Source: HIMB114 sp052048155
GTDB taxonomy: Bacteria; Pseudomonadota; Alphaproteobacteria; Pelagibacterales; Pelagibacteraceae
DNA length: 64,000 nt
Assembly (NCBI RefSeq): GCF_052048155.1
Contig: NZ_JBNAIK010000007.1
Location: 1-64,000 of the forward strand
Direction: 5' to 3'
Shown: piece after piece, positions 8,450 through 18,433 of the stretch
How positions within the stretch are numbered: the stretch's first letter is position 1
How the letters are laid out: each line of letters opens with the position of its first letter
Notes under the pieces: generated by a model
What the model saw: only the letters and a program-made list of their open reading frames with translations
Told to the model about the DNA's origin: nothing
Databases searched by the model: none
Program-made: the position numbers and the translations under genes

Positions 8450-10282
8450 TTATTTTTTTATTTTTTTCTTTTTTGTATTCTTATATTTTTTATTGCCTCT
8501 AAATTTCTTGTTTTTTTTAGTATCTTTTAGATCCTCAGGCTCTTCTAATTTAATTGAAATCTCTGAATATGTATCCAATATTTTATTTTTATTATTTAAG
8601 AAATTTACTTTAAATTCTCTTGAGAGAAGATTTTCGTTTTTTGCAAAAGTAGTTTTGAATTTGAATTTTTTTTCAAAAAAATCAATCTCATCACTCATAT
8701 TTTCTTTCATATAAAGAATGGTTTTTGGTGACAATTCAACTTCTACTTTTTTGACTTTTGGAATATCAAATATTTTCTCTTCTACTTTTCTAAGTATCTT
8801 TTCACAAAAAGACTCTTTTGATAGTACAGTCTCCCATTTAATATAGCTTTCCCTTAATCTCTGTCTTGTCATTTCAAGTAAGCCAAAATTACTTATCCTT
8901 CCAACTTGTGTCCTAGCTTTATCTGATCTTAAGGATTCTTTCATTTTTCTTTCTACCAATCTTCTGTTGGAATAATTTTCCATATCAATAAAATCGATAA
9001 CTATTAAACCAGCAAGATCTCTTAGTTTTGCTTGTCTAGCTACTTCTTCGGCAGCTTCAATGTTTGTAGCAAGTGCCGTTTTTTCAATATTCCTCTCTTT
9101 TGTTGCTTTACCCGAGTTAACATCAACAGAGACCAAAGCCTCTGTTGGACTGATAATTAAATAACCCCCAGATTTAAGAGTTACTCTAGAGTCGTAAATT
9201 TTATTCAAATACTTTTCTATTCCTGTTGAATGGAAAAGTGGAATTTTATTTTTATGTTTTTTTATTTTTTGCAAAGAATCTTTGGCAATTATATCCGCAT
9301 AATTTTTTGCTTTTTCATAAGCATCATTACCGTCAATAATTATTTCTTCAGTATCGTAGGTTAAAAAATCTCTTATAGATCTATAGATTAAATCTCCTTC
9401 TTCATGAATTAAATTTGGTGCGTTTGATTTTAAAGTTTTATCTTTAATTTTATCCCAAATGCCAATCAAAACTTCTAGGTCATTTTTTATATCATTTTGG
9501 GTTTTTTTAGCTCCAGCAGTTCTTACAATTAAACCCATAGATTTTGGAATTTCTAGTGAATTAATGATTTCTCTTATATGTCTTCTATCTTGCGAGTTAA
9601 AAATCTTTCTAGATATACCACCACCTTTTGCAGTATTTGGCATCAAAACAATATATTTTCCCGCAAGCGAAATATAAGTTGTAAGAGCAGCTCCTTTTTT
9701 TCCTCTCTCTTCTTTTACAATTTGAATTAAAATTACTTGCCCAGGCTTAATGACTTCTTGAATTCTATATCTTTTTTTCCTTTTACTTCTGATTTTTTCA
9801 ATTTTTTTATCAAGTTGGTTCTCATTTAGGGTATTGTTGTTTTCAATATTTTCTACCTCGGAAATTTCATCACTTACTTGATTTTCTTCGTCAGTATTGG
9901 ATTGAACATCTACTTGTGCAATTTCATCTAATGCTTCTTGATCTTCATTCTGGTTTTCTTCAATATTCTCTGTTGCTTTGTTTAATTCTTCTCTGATTTC
10001 CTCTTCTTCTTGCTTCAAAGCATCCTTGTCAGACTGTGGTAGTTGATAATATTGAGATTGAATATCGTTAAAAGCCAGGAACCCATGACGCTCATTGCCA
10101 AAGTCAACAAAAGCTGCTTGCAAAGATGGTTCTATTCGACTTACTTTTCCTAAGTAAATATTTCCTTTTAGTTGCTTTTTATTGATGTTTTCAAATTCAT
10201 AGCCATCAACATTACCGTTATTTGTGATCGCAACCCTTGTTTGCTTCTCTTGTGAAGCATCAATAAGAATCTTTTTATCCAT
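8450..10282 (-). CDS. rne: Ribonuclease E/G family endoribonuclease
   Basis: 610 aa. The N-terminal RNase H-like start (KKILIDASQEKQTRVAI) is followed by an S1 domain (GNIYLGKVSRIEPSLQAAFVDFG) split by an acidic insertion of about 95 residues rich in Glu/Asn/Gln, as in alphaproteobacterial RNase E. The DNase I-like catalytic site is present: SVDVNSGKATKERN, VIDFIDMENYSNR and DKARTQVGRISNFGLLEMTRQRLRES. Just after this the zinc-link CPxCxG is missing; only one cysteine (SFCEKIL) remains. The C-terminus ends in a short lysine-rich tail and lacks a long scaffold. It should start mRNA decay and process rRNA and tRNA. Confidence 0.93.
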   Translation of the reverse strand: MDKKILIDASQEKQTRVAITNNGNVDGYEFENINKKQLKGNIYLGKVSRIEPSLQAAFVDFGNERHGFLAFNDIQSQYYQLPQSDKDALKQEEEEIREELNKATENIEENQNEDQEALDEIAQVDVQSNTDEENQVSDEISEVENIENNNTLNENQLDKKIEKIRSKRKKRYRIQEVIKPGQVILIQIVKEERGKKGAALTTYISLAGKYIVLMPNTAKGGGISRKIFNSQDRRHIREIINSLEIPKSMGLIVRTAGAKKTQNDIKNDLEVLIGIWDKIKDKTLKSNAPNLIHEEGDLIYRSIRDFLTYDTEEIIIDGNDAYEKAKNYADIIAKDSLQKIKKHKNKIPLFHSTGIEKYLNKIYDSRVTLKSGGYLIISPTEALVSVDVNSGKATKERNIEKTALATNIEAAEEVARQAKLRDLAGLIVIDFIDMENYSNRRLVERKMKESLRSDKARTQVGRISNFGLLEMTRQRLRESYIKWETVLSKESFCEKILRKVEEKIFDIPKVKKVEVELSPKTILYMKENMSDEIDFFEKKFKFKTTFAKNENLLSREFKVNFLNNKNKILDTYSEISIKLEEPEDLKDTKKNKKFRGNKKYKNTKKKKIKK

Positions 10283-10394
10283 AATAAATCTCTCTTAAAT
10301 TTTAAATTTGTTTGCATTGTTTTTTTGATAAAATTTTTAAACATAGTAATAATTGCCATATTTATATCATTTAAATATTATTTAAAGAAAATTT

Positions 10395-12737
10395 ATGGGA
10401 AATTACTTAAATAAGATTATCGCTTTATTTCTAATCTTTTCATTTTTAGGTCTTTTTTTAATTTTTTCCCTGTTTTGGTATTTTTCAAATGATCTACCAG
10501 ATTTTGGTTTTTTAAAAACTTATAAGCCACCAGTATCAACAAAAGTTTATGATATTGACGGAGATGTGATCGCAGACTTTTCTAGAGAGCGAAGATCCTT
10601 TGTAAAGATCGATCAAGTTCCCAAAAGAGTAATCAATGCATTTTTATCAGCAGAAGATAAAAATTTTTATGAACACCCAGGAATAGATGCAATAGGGATT
10701 ACAAGAGCGGTAATAAAGAATGTTCAAAACATAATTTCAGGAAATAGGTTAGAAGGCGCTTCTACTATTACCCAACAAGTTGCAAAAAATTTTTTACTAA
10801 CCTCTGATGTATCACTTGCAAGAAAAGTAAAAGAGGCAATTTTAGCTTTTAGAATTGAAAAGGTATTATCAAAAAAAAGAATATTAGAATTATACTTAAA
10901 TGAGATTTACCTAGGAGAAAGATCCTATGGAATAGCATCTGCTAGCATGACATATTTTGATAAATCAATTAAAGATATTAATAATGCTGAAGCTGCTTTA
11001 TTGGCATCACTTCCAAAAGCCCCAAGTAAATATAATCCATACAGAAATTTTAATACGGTTAAGGGTAGAAAAGATTGGGTTTTAAAACGTATGGAAGATA
11101 ATGGTTTTATATCCAAGGAAGAGTTGCAAAAATCTTTAAATTATAAAATTAAATTAAAAAAGAGAGATCTAAATATAGATACTTCGCCCGCATTTTTTGT
11201 CGAAGAAGTGAGAAAAAATTTAATAGATCAGTATGGAGATAAAAAACTTTACAGGCAAGGTTTGTTTGTAAAAACTTCATTAAATAAAAAAATTCAAGAA
11301 GTTACAAGCTCAGCATTAAAAAAAAATATTATTTTATATTCCAAAAGACACGGTTGGACTGGACCTTTATATAAAAACTATACTAGAGAAAAATTTAATC
11401 AACTCAAAAAAAATGGAAAACTTAAATCAAGAGATTTTAATTTAGCCTTAATAGAAAATATCGATCAAAATAAAGCTAAAATTTTTACTGATACAAATAA
11501 AGAAGGAATTATTTTATTTGAAAATACTAAATGGGCAAAAAAAAGAATAACCCAAGATTTACACGAAGGTTTTCCAAAAAATATGGAAGATATTTTTAAT
11601 GTTGGTGATATTGTTTATGTTAAAAAATTAAAAAAAACTAATTTATGGTCACTAGAACAAATTCCAAAAGCAAATGGAGCTGTAGTTGTAATGAACCCAT
11701 GGAGTGGCAGAGTTCTTGCATTATCTGGTGGTTTTGATTTTAACTTAAATCAATTTAATCGAGTTACGCAAGCCGAAAGACAACCAGGTTCAGCATTTAA
11801 ACCTTTTGTTTATGCTGCAGCTCTAGAAAACAATTATAAACCAAACTCCGTAGTTCTTGATGCACCCTTTGTTATTTATCAAAATAAAGATGAATATAAA
11901 TGGAAACCCAAAAACTATTCTGGACGTTTTAATGGAAAACAACTTTTTAGATATGGAATAGAAAAATCAAATAATCTAATGACTGTTAGAATAGCAAACG
12001 ACATTGGATTAAATAAAATAAATAGTAAAGCAAAGCAGCTTGGTATTTATAAAAATACGGCAAATATTTTATCTTCGTCTTTAGGATCTGGAGAAACAAC
12101 ACTTTTACAAATTACTTCAGCGTATGGCTCTTTTGTTAATGGGGGAAAAAGACTAGAGCCAACATTAATTGATTTAATTCAGGACCGAGAAGGAAAAACT
12201 ATTTATAAAAATGAAAAATTATTTTGTTTAGGGTGCAACGATAGTTTTGAAAATGAAAAACCTCCTTCAGTAGAAGATAGGTATGAACGGGTATTTAATG
12301 AAGATGTTTCTTATCAAATGGTTAATATTCTAAAAGGAGTTGTTGAAAGAGGAACTGGAAAAAAATTAAAAAAACTCAAACTAGAGCTTGCTGGTAAAAC
12401 AGGAACAACAAATGATAATTTAGATGCTTGGTTTGTTGGATTTACACCCGAATTATTAGTTGGAGTCTATGTAGGCTTTGATGAACCCTCAACTCTTGGA
12501 AAAAAAGAAACAGGATCTAAAGCTGCATTGCCTATTTTTTACGATATAATGAAAGAGTTAAAACCAAATAATTTTATACCTTTTTTTAAACCACCAGAGA
12601 CGGTTAAATTTGCAAAGATAAGTTCAAAAACTGGAAGAAAGTTGTCTAAAGACCAAAGAAATTCTATCAACGAAAGCTTTAAATTAGATACAAATATCGA
12701 TAGCTATAATTCTAATCAAATTTTAAGAGAATATTAA
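10395..12737 (+). CDS. mrcA: Penicillin-binding protein 1A, bifunctional transglycosylase/transpeptidase
   Basis: 780 aa. An N-terminal membrane anchor (residues about 7-30) is followed by the GT51 domain: LSAEDKNFYEHPGID with the catalytic Glu, GASTITQQVAKNFLL, RKVKEAILAFRIE and ELYLNEIYLGERSYGI. An OB-like region leads to the transpeptidase with PGSAFKPFVYAA (SxxK), KSNN (SxN) and LAGKTGTTND (KTG). It polymerises and crosslinks peptidoglycan in the periplasm. The stop overlaps the prfB start (TAATG), so prfB is coupled to it. Confidence 0.96.
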   Translation: MGNYLNKIIALFLIFSFLGLFLIFSLFWYFSNDLPDFGFLKTYKPPVSTKVYDIDGDVIADFSRERRSFVKIDQVPKRVINAFLSAEDKNFYEHPGIDAIGITRAVIKNVQNIISGNRLEGASTITQQVAKNFLLTSDVSLARKVKEAILAFRIEKVLSKKRILELYLNEIYLGERSYGIASASMTYFDKSIKDINNAEAALLASLPKAPSKYNPYRNFNTVKGRKDWVLKRMEDNGFISKEELQKSLNYKIKLKKRDLNIDTSPAFFVEEVRKNLIDQYGDKKLYRQGLFVKTSLNKKIQEVTSSALKKNIILYSKRHGWTGPLYKNYTREKFNQLKKNGKLKSRDFNLALIENIDQNKAKIFTDTNKEGIILFENTKWAKKRITQDLHEGFPKNMEDIFNVGDIVYVKKLKKTNLWSLEQIPKANGAVVVMNPWSGRVLALSGGFDFNLNQFNRVTQAERQPGSAFKPFVYAAALENNYKPNSVVLDAPFVIYQNKDEYKWKPKNYSGRFNGKQLFRYGIEKSNNLMTVRIANDIGLNKINSKAKQLGIYKNTANILSSSLGSGETTLLQITSAYGSFVNGGKRLEPTLIDLIQDREGKTIYKNEKLFCLGCNDSFENEKPPSVEDRYERVFNEDVSYQMVNILKGVVERGTGKKLKKLKLELAGKTGTTNDNLDAWFVGFTPELLVGVYVGFDEPSTLGKKETGSKAALPIFYDIMKELKPNNFIPFFKPPETVKFAKISSKTGRKLSKDQRNSINESFKLDTNIDSYNSNQILREY

Positions 12738-13829
12738 TGTTAGAAGAAAAAAACACACTGTCAAAGTTGGATAATTCATTAAAAAATATCCGGGGGTATC
12801 TTTGACCAAAATTCACTTGAAGAAAAATTAAAAGTATTAGAAGCAAAGTCTATTGAAGAAAATTTTTGGGATGACAACCAAAAAGCACAAGAGATATTAA
12901 AAGAAAAAAACACAATTGAAAAAATTGTAACTGAATTTAAAAACCAAAATCAAATTTACAACGACTTAAATGAGTTTATCATATCCTTAGAAAAAGAATT
13001 TGATGAAGAACTTTATTCTGAATTAAAAAAATCTCTAAAAGAATTAACTAAAAAAATTAAATCTCTAGAGGCAAATTGTTATTTGTCAGGCGATGCTGAT
13101 AAATTTGATTGTTATTTAGAAGTCCACGCGGGAGCAGGGGGTACAGAAAGTCAAGATTGGGCTGATATGATTAGAAAAATGTATTTAAAATGGTCAGAAA
13201 AAACAGACCGATCATGTGAGTTAATTAGTGAAAGCAAAGGTGAAGAAGCTGGTATTAAATCTTCCACAATTAAAATTGGTGGACTAAATTCTTTTGGTTA
13301 TTTAAAAAATGAAAGTGGAGTTCATCGATTAGTTCGAATATCACCTTTTGATTCAAATCAAAGGAGACATACAAGTTTTGCAAGTGTTTGGGTTTATCCA
13401 GTAATTGATGATAAAATTGAAATTGAAATAAAAGAAAAAGATTTGAGAGTTGATACATATCGTTCAAGTGGCGCAGGTGGACAACACGTGAATACAACTG
13501 ATAGTGCCGTTAGAATAACACATTTACCAACTAAGATTGTTGTTCAATGTCAAAATGAAAGATCGCAACATAAAAACAAAGACACTGCAATGAAAATGTT
13601 AAAATCAAGATTGTATGAACTTGAATTAAAAAAAAGAGAAGAATCAGCTCAATCTGCAGAAGATAGTAAAACTGATATTGGGTGGGGGCATCAAATTAGA
13701 TCTTATGTTTTACAACCTTATCAACTTGTTAAAGATAATAGAACAAATGTTGAAAGCACAAGTCCAGACGATGTGCTAAACGGTGAAATTGGAGAATTTT
13801 TAGAGTCAGCTTTAATTAAAATAAATTAA
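12737..13829 (+). CDS. prfB: Peptide chain release factor 2 (programmed +1 frameshift)
   Basis: Translation starts at the ATG at 12737, reads 22 codons to CTT and meets an in-frame TGA at 12803-12805. A +1 shift resumes at GAC (12804) and continues to 13829, giving about 363 aa, the normal RF2 length. The RF2 codon-recognition tripeptide is seen in VRISPFDSNQRRHTS, and the catalytic GGQ in SGAGGQHVNTTDSAVRI. RF2 ends translation at UGA and UAA; the in-frame UGA autoregulates its own level. Without the frameshift the gene would seem to start at 13083 and lack domain 1. The stop overlaps the next ATG. Confidence 0.97.
12791..12805 (+). promoter_or_regulatory. prfB programmed +1 frameshift signal
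   Basis: The sequence CGGGGGTATCTTTGAC contains a Shine-Dalgarno-like GGGGG three bases before the slippery CTT codon and the in-frame TGA followed by C. This is the canonical RF2 arrangement (AGGGGGTATCTTTGAC in E. coli). When RF2 is scarce the ribosome slips +1 from CUU to UUU and continues. Confidence 0.95.
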
Positions 13830-16072
13830 TGAAACTATTTTTTAAAATACTATCAGCTTTAATTTTTATAATTTTTATCACACTAGTTGTATTATCTTAT
13901 GGAATTTCAACAGATAAATTTAATAATAAAATTATTACCCAAATAGAAAAACGTATTCCAAATTCAAAAGCTAACTTTAAAGAAGCTAATATTTCATTAG
14001 ATATTTTTACTTTAGGTTTAAAAATAAAAATTAATAAACCTGACATATCGGTTGATAGACAAAGTATAAATTTAAAATCTTTTACAATTTTTTCAGATTT
14101 AAAATCATCTTTTGAAGAACAATATTTGTTACAAAAAATAGAAATTGATTTTGATGATAACAAAATATTGGATTTAAAAAAAACGTCATTAATCAAAAAA
14201 GTACCTGTTTTAGATCAAACAAAGTTTTTAGACGGTATTGCAAAAGGTAATCTAGTAATTGATCAGTTTCAAAAACAAAAAGTATCAACCAGTTTTACAG
14301 GTGAATTAAATAATGTTTCAATTGATATCTACGAGGATATTCCTTTTGTCAAAGATTTGACCGGTAATATTGATTTTGAAAACAATAAAATAGTATTATC
14401 TAATGTAATTGGGGTTTTTGGAACTTTTGGTGTAAAATCTGATGAAGTCAGTTATTCAATTGATAATAGAGAATTACGCGGCAACATTAATATAGACGGT
14501 CAGTTAAAATCTTCTTTAAATTTGAATAAAATTTCCACTAGTTTATTAAATTTAAACTTAGAAAAAATCAAAGACATTGGCGGTCAATTATCTTTGAATT
14601 CTAATCTCGACATACAATTTGATAATAATTTTAAAGTTATAAAAGACAAAACTCAATTCAATCTAAATACTACTAATCTTAATTTTAAATATAGCGATCC
14701 ATATGAATTTGATTTTAAAAATATTAATTCTTTAATTAAATTTGATCGTAAAGGACAACTTGTTGCTAATGGTGATTTTATCCTAAATAATAAAAAAAAT
14801 AACTTTATTATTAATAGAAAGAATTCAAAAGATTTTTTTGATATTAAATTAAATGGCGAAGTTAATTTAAAAGAGATATTTTTTAAAAAAAATGATTTTT
14901 TAATTAAAGATGATCTAAATTATAATATCAAAACAAAACTAAAAAATTTTAATAAATTTAATATCGAAATTTCACTTGATTTAAGTAATTCAGAGGTTGA
15001 TTTATCACTTTTTAATTATACTAAAAATAAAGGTGTTAATTCAAAATTAAATTTTGTTTTTTATAAAAATAATAAAAATATCAAAATTTCAAAATTAAAT
15101 TTTGTTTCTAAAAATGACCGAATAAATATTCAGTCCATATATCTTGATGAAAAATTTAATTTAAAAGATTTTGATAATATTAAAATTAATTTAGGAGATA
15201 ATAATAAACTTCGTGTTACTCAGAATAAAAGAAGTTATTTAATTAAAGGTGAAAAATTAGATTTAAGAAGAGTTTTAAATCAAAGAGAAAGAAATAAAGA
15301 AGTTGAATTTAATTCAATGATTGACGGGTCTTTAAAAGTAGATTTAAAAAGAATTTTTTTACCTGGCGCTTCTTTAATTAATTATAAAAATACCAGTTTG
15401 GTTAAAAAAGGAACTATTACAAAACTTAATTCATTTGCTAATTTTGATGATCTAACCACCTTTTCTCATGAGGTTAAAAATAATAAAGCAGGTAACAAAG
15501 AATTAATTATCAGAAGCGATAAGGCAAAGCCGTTTTTATCAAATTATGAATTTTTAAAAGGCTTAGAAAAAGGAACTCTTGATATTAGAAGAGAGACTTT
15601 AAGTAAGGATTTTTCTGTAACTGAAATAAAGATAAATAATTTTTATTTAAAAGAAATGCCAATACTTACAAACATTTTATCCATTGCATCATTAACTGGC
15701 GCTTTAGATGTTTTGGAAGGAAAGGGAATTTTCTTTAAAGAAGCATACTTGAAGTATGAATTACGAAATAATGAATTAAAAATTATAGAATGTTATGGAA
15801 CTGGTCCCTCACTTGGATTTATTATTGAAGGAAGGGTAGGTAAAGATAATTTTACAAGTTTATCAGGTAGTCTTGCACCAGCTAATACAATAAATAATAT
15901 TGTAAGAGGCATACCTATAATTGGAAAAGTTTTAACAGGTAAAAAGGGAGATGGTATTTTTGGAGCCAGTTTTAAGATCAAAGGTACAAAAGAACTTAAA
16001 ACTGAAGTTAATCCAATAAGAACTATTACACCAAGATTTGTACAGAGATTTTTAGCTGTATTTAAAAAATAA
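13829..16072 (+). CDS. AsmA/YhdP-like envelope protein
   Basis: 747 aa with an N-terminal membrane anchor (FFKILSALIFIIFITLVVLSY) and a long region of repeated short beta strands. The C-terminus has the family pattern: LSIASLTGALDVLEGKGIFF, then GPSLGFIIEGRVG, SGSLAPANTINNIVRGIPIIG, and GDGIFGASFKIKGT. AsmA-like proteins form hydrophobic grooves thought to carry phospholipids between the membranes; a role here is inferred from family only. The body is extremely rich in Asn, Lys and Ile. The start overlaps the prfB stop by 1 nt and the end meets tyrS tail to tail. Confidence 0.82.
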   Translation: MKLFFKILSALIFIIFITLVVLSYGISTDKFNNKIITQIEKRIPNSKANFKEANISLDIFTLGLKIKINKPDISVDRQSINLKSFTIFSDLKSSFEEQYLLQKIEIDFDDNKILDLKKTSLIKKVPVLDQTKFLDGIAKGNLVIDQFQKQKVSTSFTGELNNVSIDIYEDIPFVKDLTGNIDFENNKIVLSNVIGVFGTFGVKSDEVSYSIDNRELRGNINIDGQLKSSLNLNKISTSLLNLNLEKIKDIGGQLSLNSNLDIQFDNNFKVIKDKTQFNLNTTNLNFKYSDPYEFDFKNINSLIKFDRKGQLVANGDFILNNKKNNFIINRKNSKDFFDIKLNGEVNLKEIFFKKNDFLIKDDLNYNIKTKLKNFNKFNIEISLDLSNSEVDLSLFNYTKNKGVNSKLNFVFYKNNKNIKISKLNFVSKNDRINIQSIYLDEKFNLKDFDNIKINLGDNNKLRVTQNKRSYLIKGEKLDLRRVLNQRERNKEVEFNSMIDGSLKVDLKRIFLPGASLINYKNTSLVKKGTITKLNSFANFDDLTTFSHEVKNNKAGNKELIIRSDKAKPFLSNYEFLKGLEKGTLDIRRETLSKDFSVTEIKINNFYLKEMPILTNILSIASLTGALDVLEGKGIFFKEAYLKYELRNNELKIIECYGTGPSLGFIIEGRVGKDNFTSLSGSLAPANTINNIVRGIPIIGKVLTGKKGDGIFGASFKIKGTKELKTEVNPIRTITPRFVQRFLAVFKK

Positions 16073-17311
16073 TTATTTTGCTTTTATTAAGTGATGCTTT
16101 TTTTTACCAAATGATAATTTAATCGTATCTCCATCCAGGTTATCAATAGTCAATGCTTGGTTTTCATCAGTTACATTTTTATTATTGATTTTATAAGCAG
16201 CGTTTTGAAAGTTTCTTTTAAAATCACTATTGGATGTTGCAAAACCAATTTTAATCAACATTTCTTTTAGAGAAATTCCTTTTTCCAACTCATTCTTTTT
16301 GATCTCTAAAGTTGGAAGATTTTCATCAAAACTTTTATCATCAAAAGTTTTCTTTGATGTCTCCAATGCTTTTTCAGCCTCTTCTTTACCGTGTAGCATT
16401 TTTGTAGCCTCATTAGCTAAAATGATCTTAGCCTCATTGATATTTGCACCATCTAATTTGGACAATTTTTCAATTTCTTCTTCAGAAAGTTCAGTAAATA
16501 ATTTTAAATAATTAATCACATCTCTGTCATCCGTATTTCTCCAAAACTGCCAATAGTCAAAGGAAGATAAAAGTTCTTTATCTAGCCAAACTGCACCTTT
16601 TTCAGTTTTGCCCATTTTGGCTCCTGAAGAAGTTGTGATTAGAGGTGTGGTAAGACCATAAGCTTCTTTTGATTTTGTTCTTCTGATAAGCTCAACTCCA
16701 TTTACAATATTACCCCATTGATCAGAGCCCCCTATTTGCAATAAACAATTATGTGTCTCATAAAGCTTCATAAAATCATAAGCTTGAAAAATCATGTAAT
16801 TAAATTCTAAGAAACTTAGAGATTGCTCACGATCAAGTCTAAGCTTTACACTATCAAAAGTTAGCATTCTATTAATAGTAAAATGCTTTCCATAATCTCT
16901 TAAAAATTCGATATAATTTAAATCCTTTAACCAATCTTTATTATTTACATAAACTACTTTGTTATCACCTTCATTTGATAAAAAACTTGAAAATACTTTT
17001 TTTATACTGGTTACATTTTGCTCAATAACATCCTCAGTTAATATCTTTCGACTTTCTTCTTTTCCAGATGGATCACCAATAAGTGTAGTGCCACCCCCTA
17101 ATAAAACTACAGGAGTATGCCCAAGCTTTTGTAATTGTCTTAAGCACATAATTTGGAGAAGACTACCAACATGCAGAGACTTTGCTGTACAGTCAAAGCC
17201 AATATAGAAATGAATTTTCTTATTACCCAGTAATTTGTTTAATGCCTCTTCATTCGTACATTGAAAAAAATAACCACGATTTTTAAATATATTTAGCGCA
17301 TTCACTGTCAT
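16073..17311 (-). CDS. tyrS: Tyrosyl-tRNA synthetase
   Basis: 412 aa. A class I Rossmann core with YIGFDCTAKSLHVGSLLQI (HIGH-like HVGS), LGGGTTLIGDPSGK, QAYDFMKL, GGSDQWGNIVNG and the KMSKS equivalent AKMGKTEKGAVWL. A C-terminal S4-like RNA-binding domain follows (FKRNFQNAAYKINNKNVTDEN). It attaches tyrosine to tRNA-Tyr. The first ATG at 17311 is used; it is divergent from anmK with 45 nt between starts. Confidence 0.97.
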   Translation of the reverse strand: MTVNALNIFKNRGYFFQCTNEEALNKLLGNKKIHFYIGFDCTAKSLHVGSLLQIMCLRQLQKLGHTPVVLLGGGTTLIGDPSGKEESRKILTEDVIEQNVTSIKKVFSSFLSNEGDNKVVYVNNKDWLKDLNYIEFLRDYGKHFTINRMLTFDSVKLRLDREQSLSFLEFNYMIFQAYDFMKLYETHNCLLQIGGSDQWGNIVNGVELIRRTKSKEAYGLTTPLITTSSGAKMGKTEKGAVWLDKELLSSFDYWQFWRNTDDRDVINYLKLFTELSEEEIEKLSKLDGANINEAKIILANEATKMLHGKEEAEKALETSKKTFDDKSFDENLPTLEIKKNELEKGISLKEMLIKIGFATSNSDFKRNFQNAAYKINNKNVTDENQALTIDNLDGDTIKLSFGKKKHHLIKAK

Positions 17312-17356
17312 TTTTTTTTGAATACAGTATTTAATGACTATTTTAAAGTTATAAAT

Positions 17357-18433
17357 ATGAGCAAAACCTTCAATTCTATAGGCACTATGTCAGGAACATC
17401 ATTTGATGGGATTGATATTTCTTTAGCTACAACTGATGGAAAAGATATTTATAATAATCATTATAATCTATACGAGCAATTTGATGATGAGTTAAAGAAC
17501 AATCTAAAACAAATAAAAAATAGCATTAAAAATCCTGAAGATTTAATTGAAATTAAAAAAACAAAATTATTTACACAAACAGAAGACAAAATTACCAATC
17601 TTCATATCAAACTAATAAAAGAATTGATTTTAAAGAGTGAAAACAAAGTTAATCTAATTGGCTTTCATGGGATTACATTGTTTCATGATGCAAAAAAACA
17701 ATTTACTTATCAATTAGGAAATACTGAAAAATTATCAAAAGAATTTAAAATACCTATTGTTTATAATTTTAGACAAAATGATCTTAAATATGGAGGACAG
17801 GGCGCACCCTTAGCTCCTGTTTTTCATCAATTTATTTTACAGCAATTAAAAAATAAAAACTTTGATGCAGTAGTAAATATTGGAGGGATATCAAATATTA
17901 GCTACATTCAAAAAGATAAATTATTTGCAACTGATATAGGTCCTGGAAATTGTCTTTTAGATGAATGGAGTAAGATGTTTTTTAATATTGATTATGATAA
18001 GGACGGCGAGAAATCACTAATGTCTAAACCAGATTTAATTTTAGCTAATAATTATATTGATCGTTTTAGCTTTAATGAGAATGCATCATATGATTTTAAT
18101 GATTTTTCTATTTCAGAATTTAGAAGTTTAGATAAAGATTTTGGACTTTCAACCTTGTCTTATATTACTGCAAATTTAATTTTAACTTTTTTAAATGAAA
18201 AAAAAATTAATAAAGTTCTAATTTCTGGTGGTGGACGTAAAAATAAAGCTATTATGAATTATTTAAAAGGTAGAGCATTTGATATTGATGAATTTAGTTA
18301 TGATGGAGACTTTATAGAGTCTCAAGCTTTTGCATATTTAGCTGCAAGATCAGTAAATAAATTACCAATTACTTTCCCAGAGACAACTGGAGTTGCAAAT
18401 CCTATAAGTGGCGGAGAAATTAAAACAGTCTAG
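17357..18433 (+). CDS. anmK: Anhydro-N-acetylmuramic acid kinase
   Basis: 358 aa from the ATG at 17357, which places the conserved GTMSGTSFDGIDISL near the N-terminus. The frame reaches back to a TTG at 17318, which I consider unlikely. Other blocks: IGFHGITLFHDA, GGQGAPLAPVFHQFI, NIGGISNISYI, TDIGPGNCLLDEW, ISGGGRKNKAIM and FIESQAFAYLAARS. AnmK phosphorylates anhydroMurNAc to MurNAc-6-P in cell-wall recycling. It overlaps the convergent hydrolase gene by 14 nt. Confidence 0.94.
   Translation: MSKTFNSIGTMSGTSFDGIDISLATTDGKDIYNNHYNLYEQFDDELKNNLKQIKNSIKNPEDLIEIKKTKLFTQTEDKITNLHIKLIKELILKSENKVNLIGFHGITLFHDAKKQFTYQLGNTEKLSKEFKIPIVYNFRQNDLKYGGQGAPLAPVFHQFILQQLKNKNFDAVVNIGGISNISYIQKDKLFATDIGPGNCLLDEWSKMFFNIDYDKDGEKSLMSKPDLILANNYIDRFSFNENASYDFNDFSISEFRSLDKDFGLSTLSYITANLILTFLNEKKINKVLISGGGRKNKAIMNYLKGRAFDIDEFSYDGDFIESQAFAYLAARSVNKLPITFPETTGVANPISGGEIKTV

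Noticed and set aside
12737..13082. prfB as a pseudogene or a truncated gene starting at 13083
   Set aside because: The in-frame TGA sits in a canonical RF2 frameshift site, and the +1 frame restores the full-length N-terminal domain.
13897..14196. 99-aa reverse frame within the AsmA-like gene
   Set aside because: An antisense shadow of a low-complexity AT-rich gene; no ribosome-binding site or recognisable domain.
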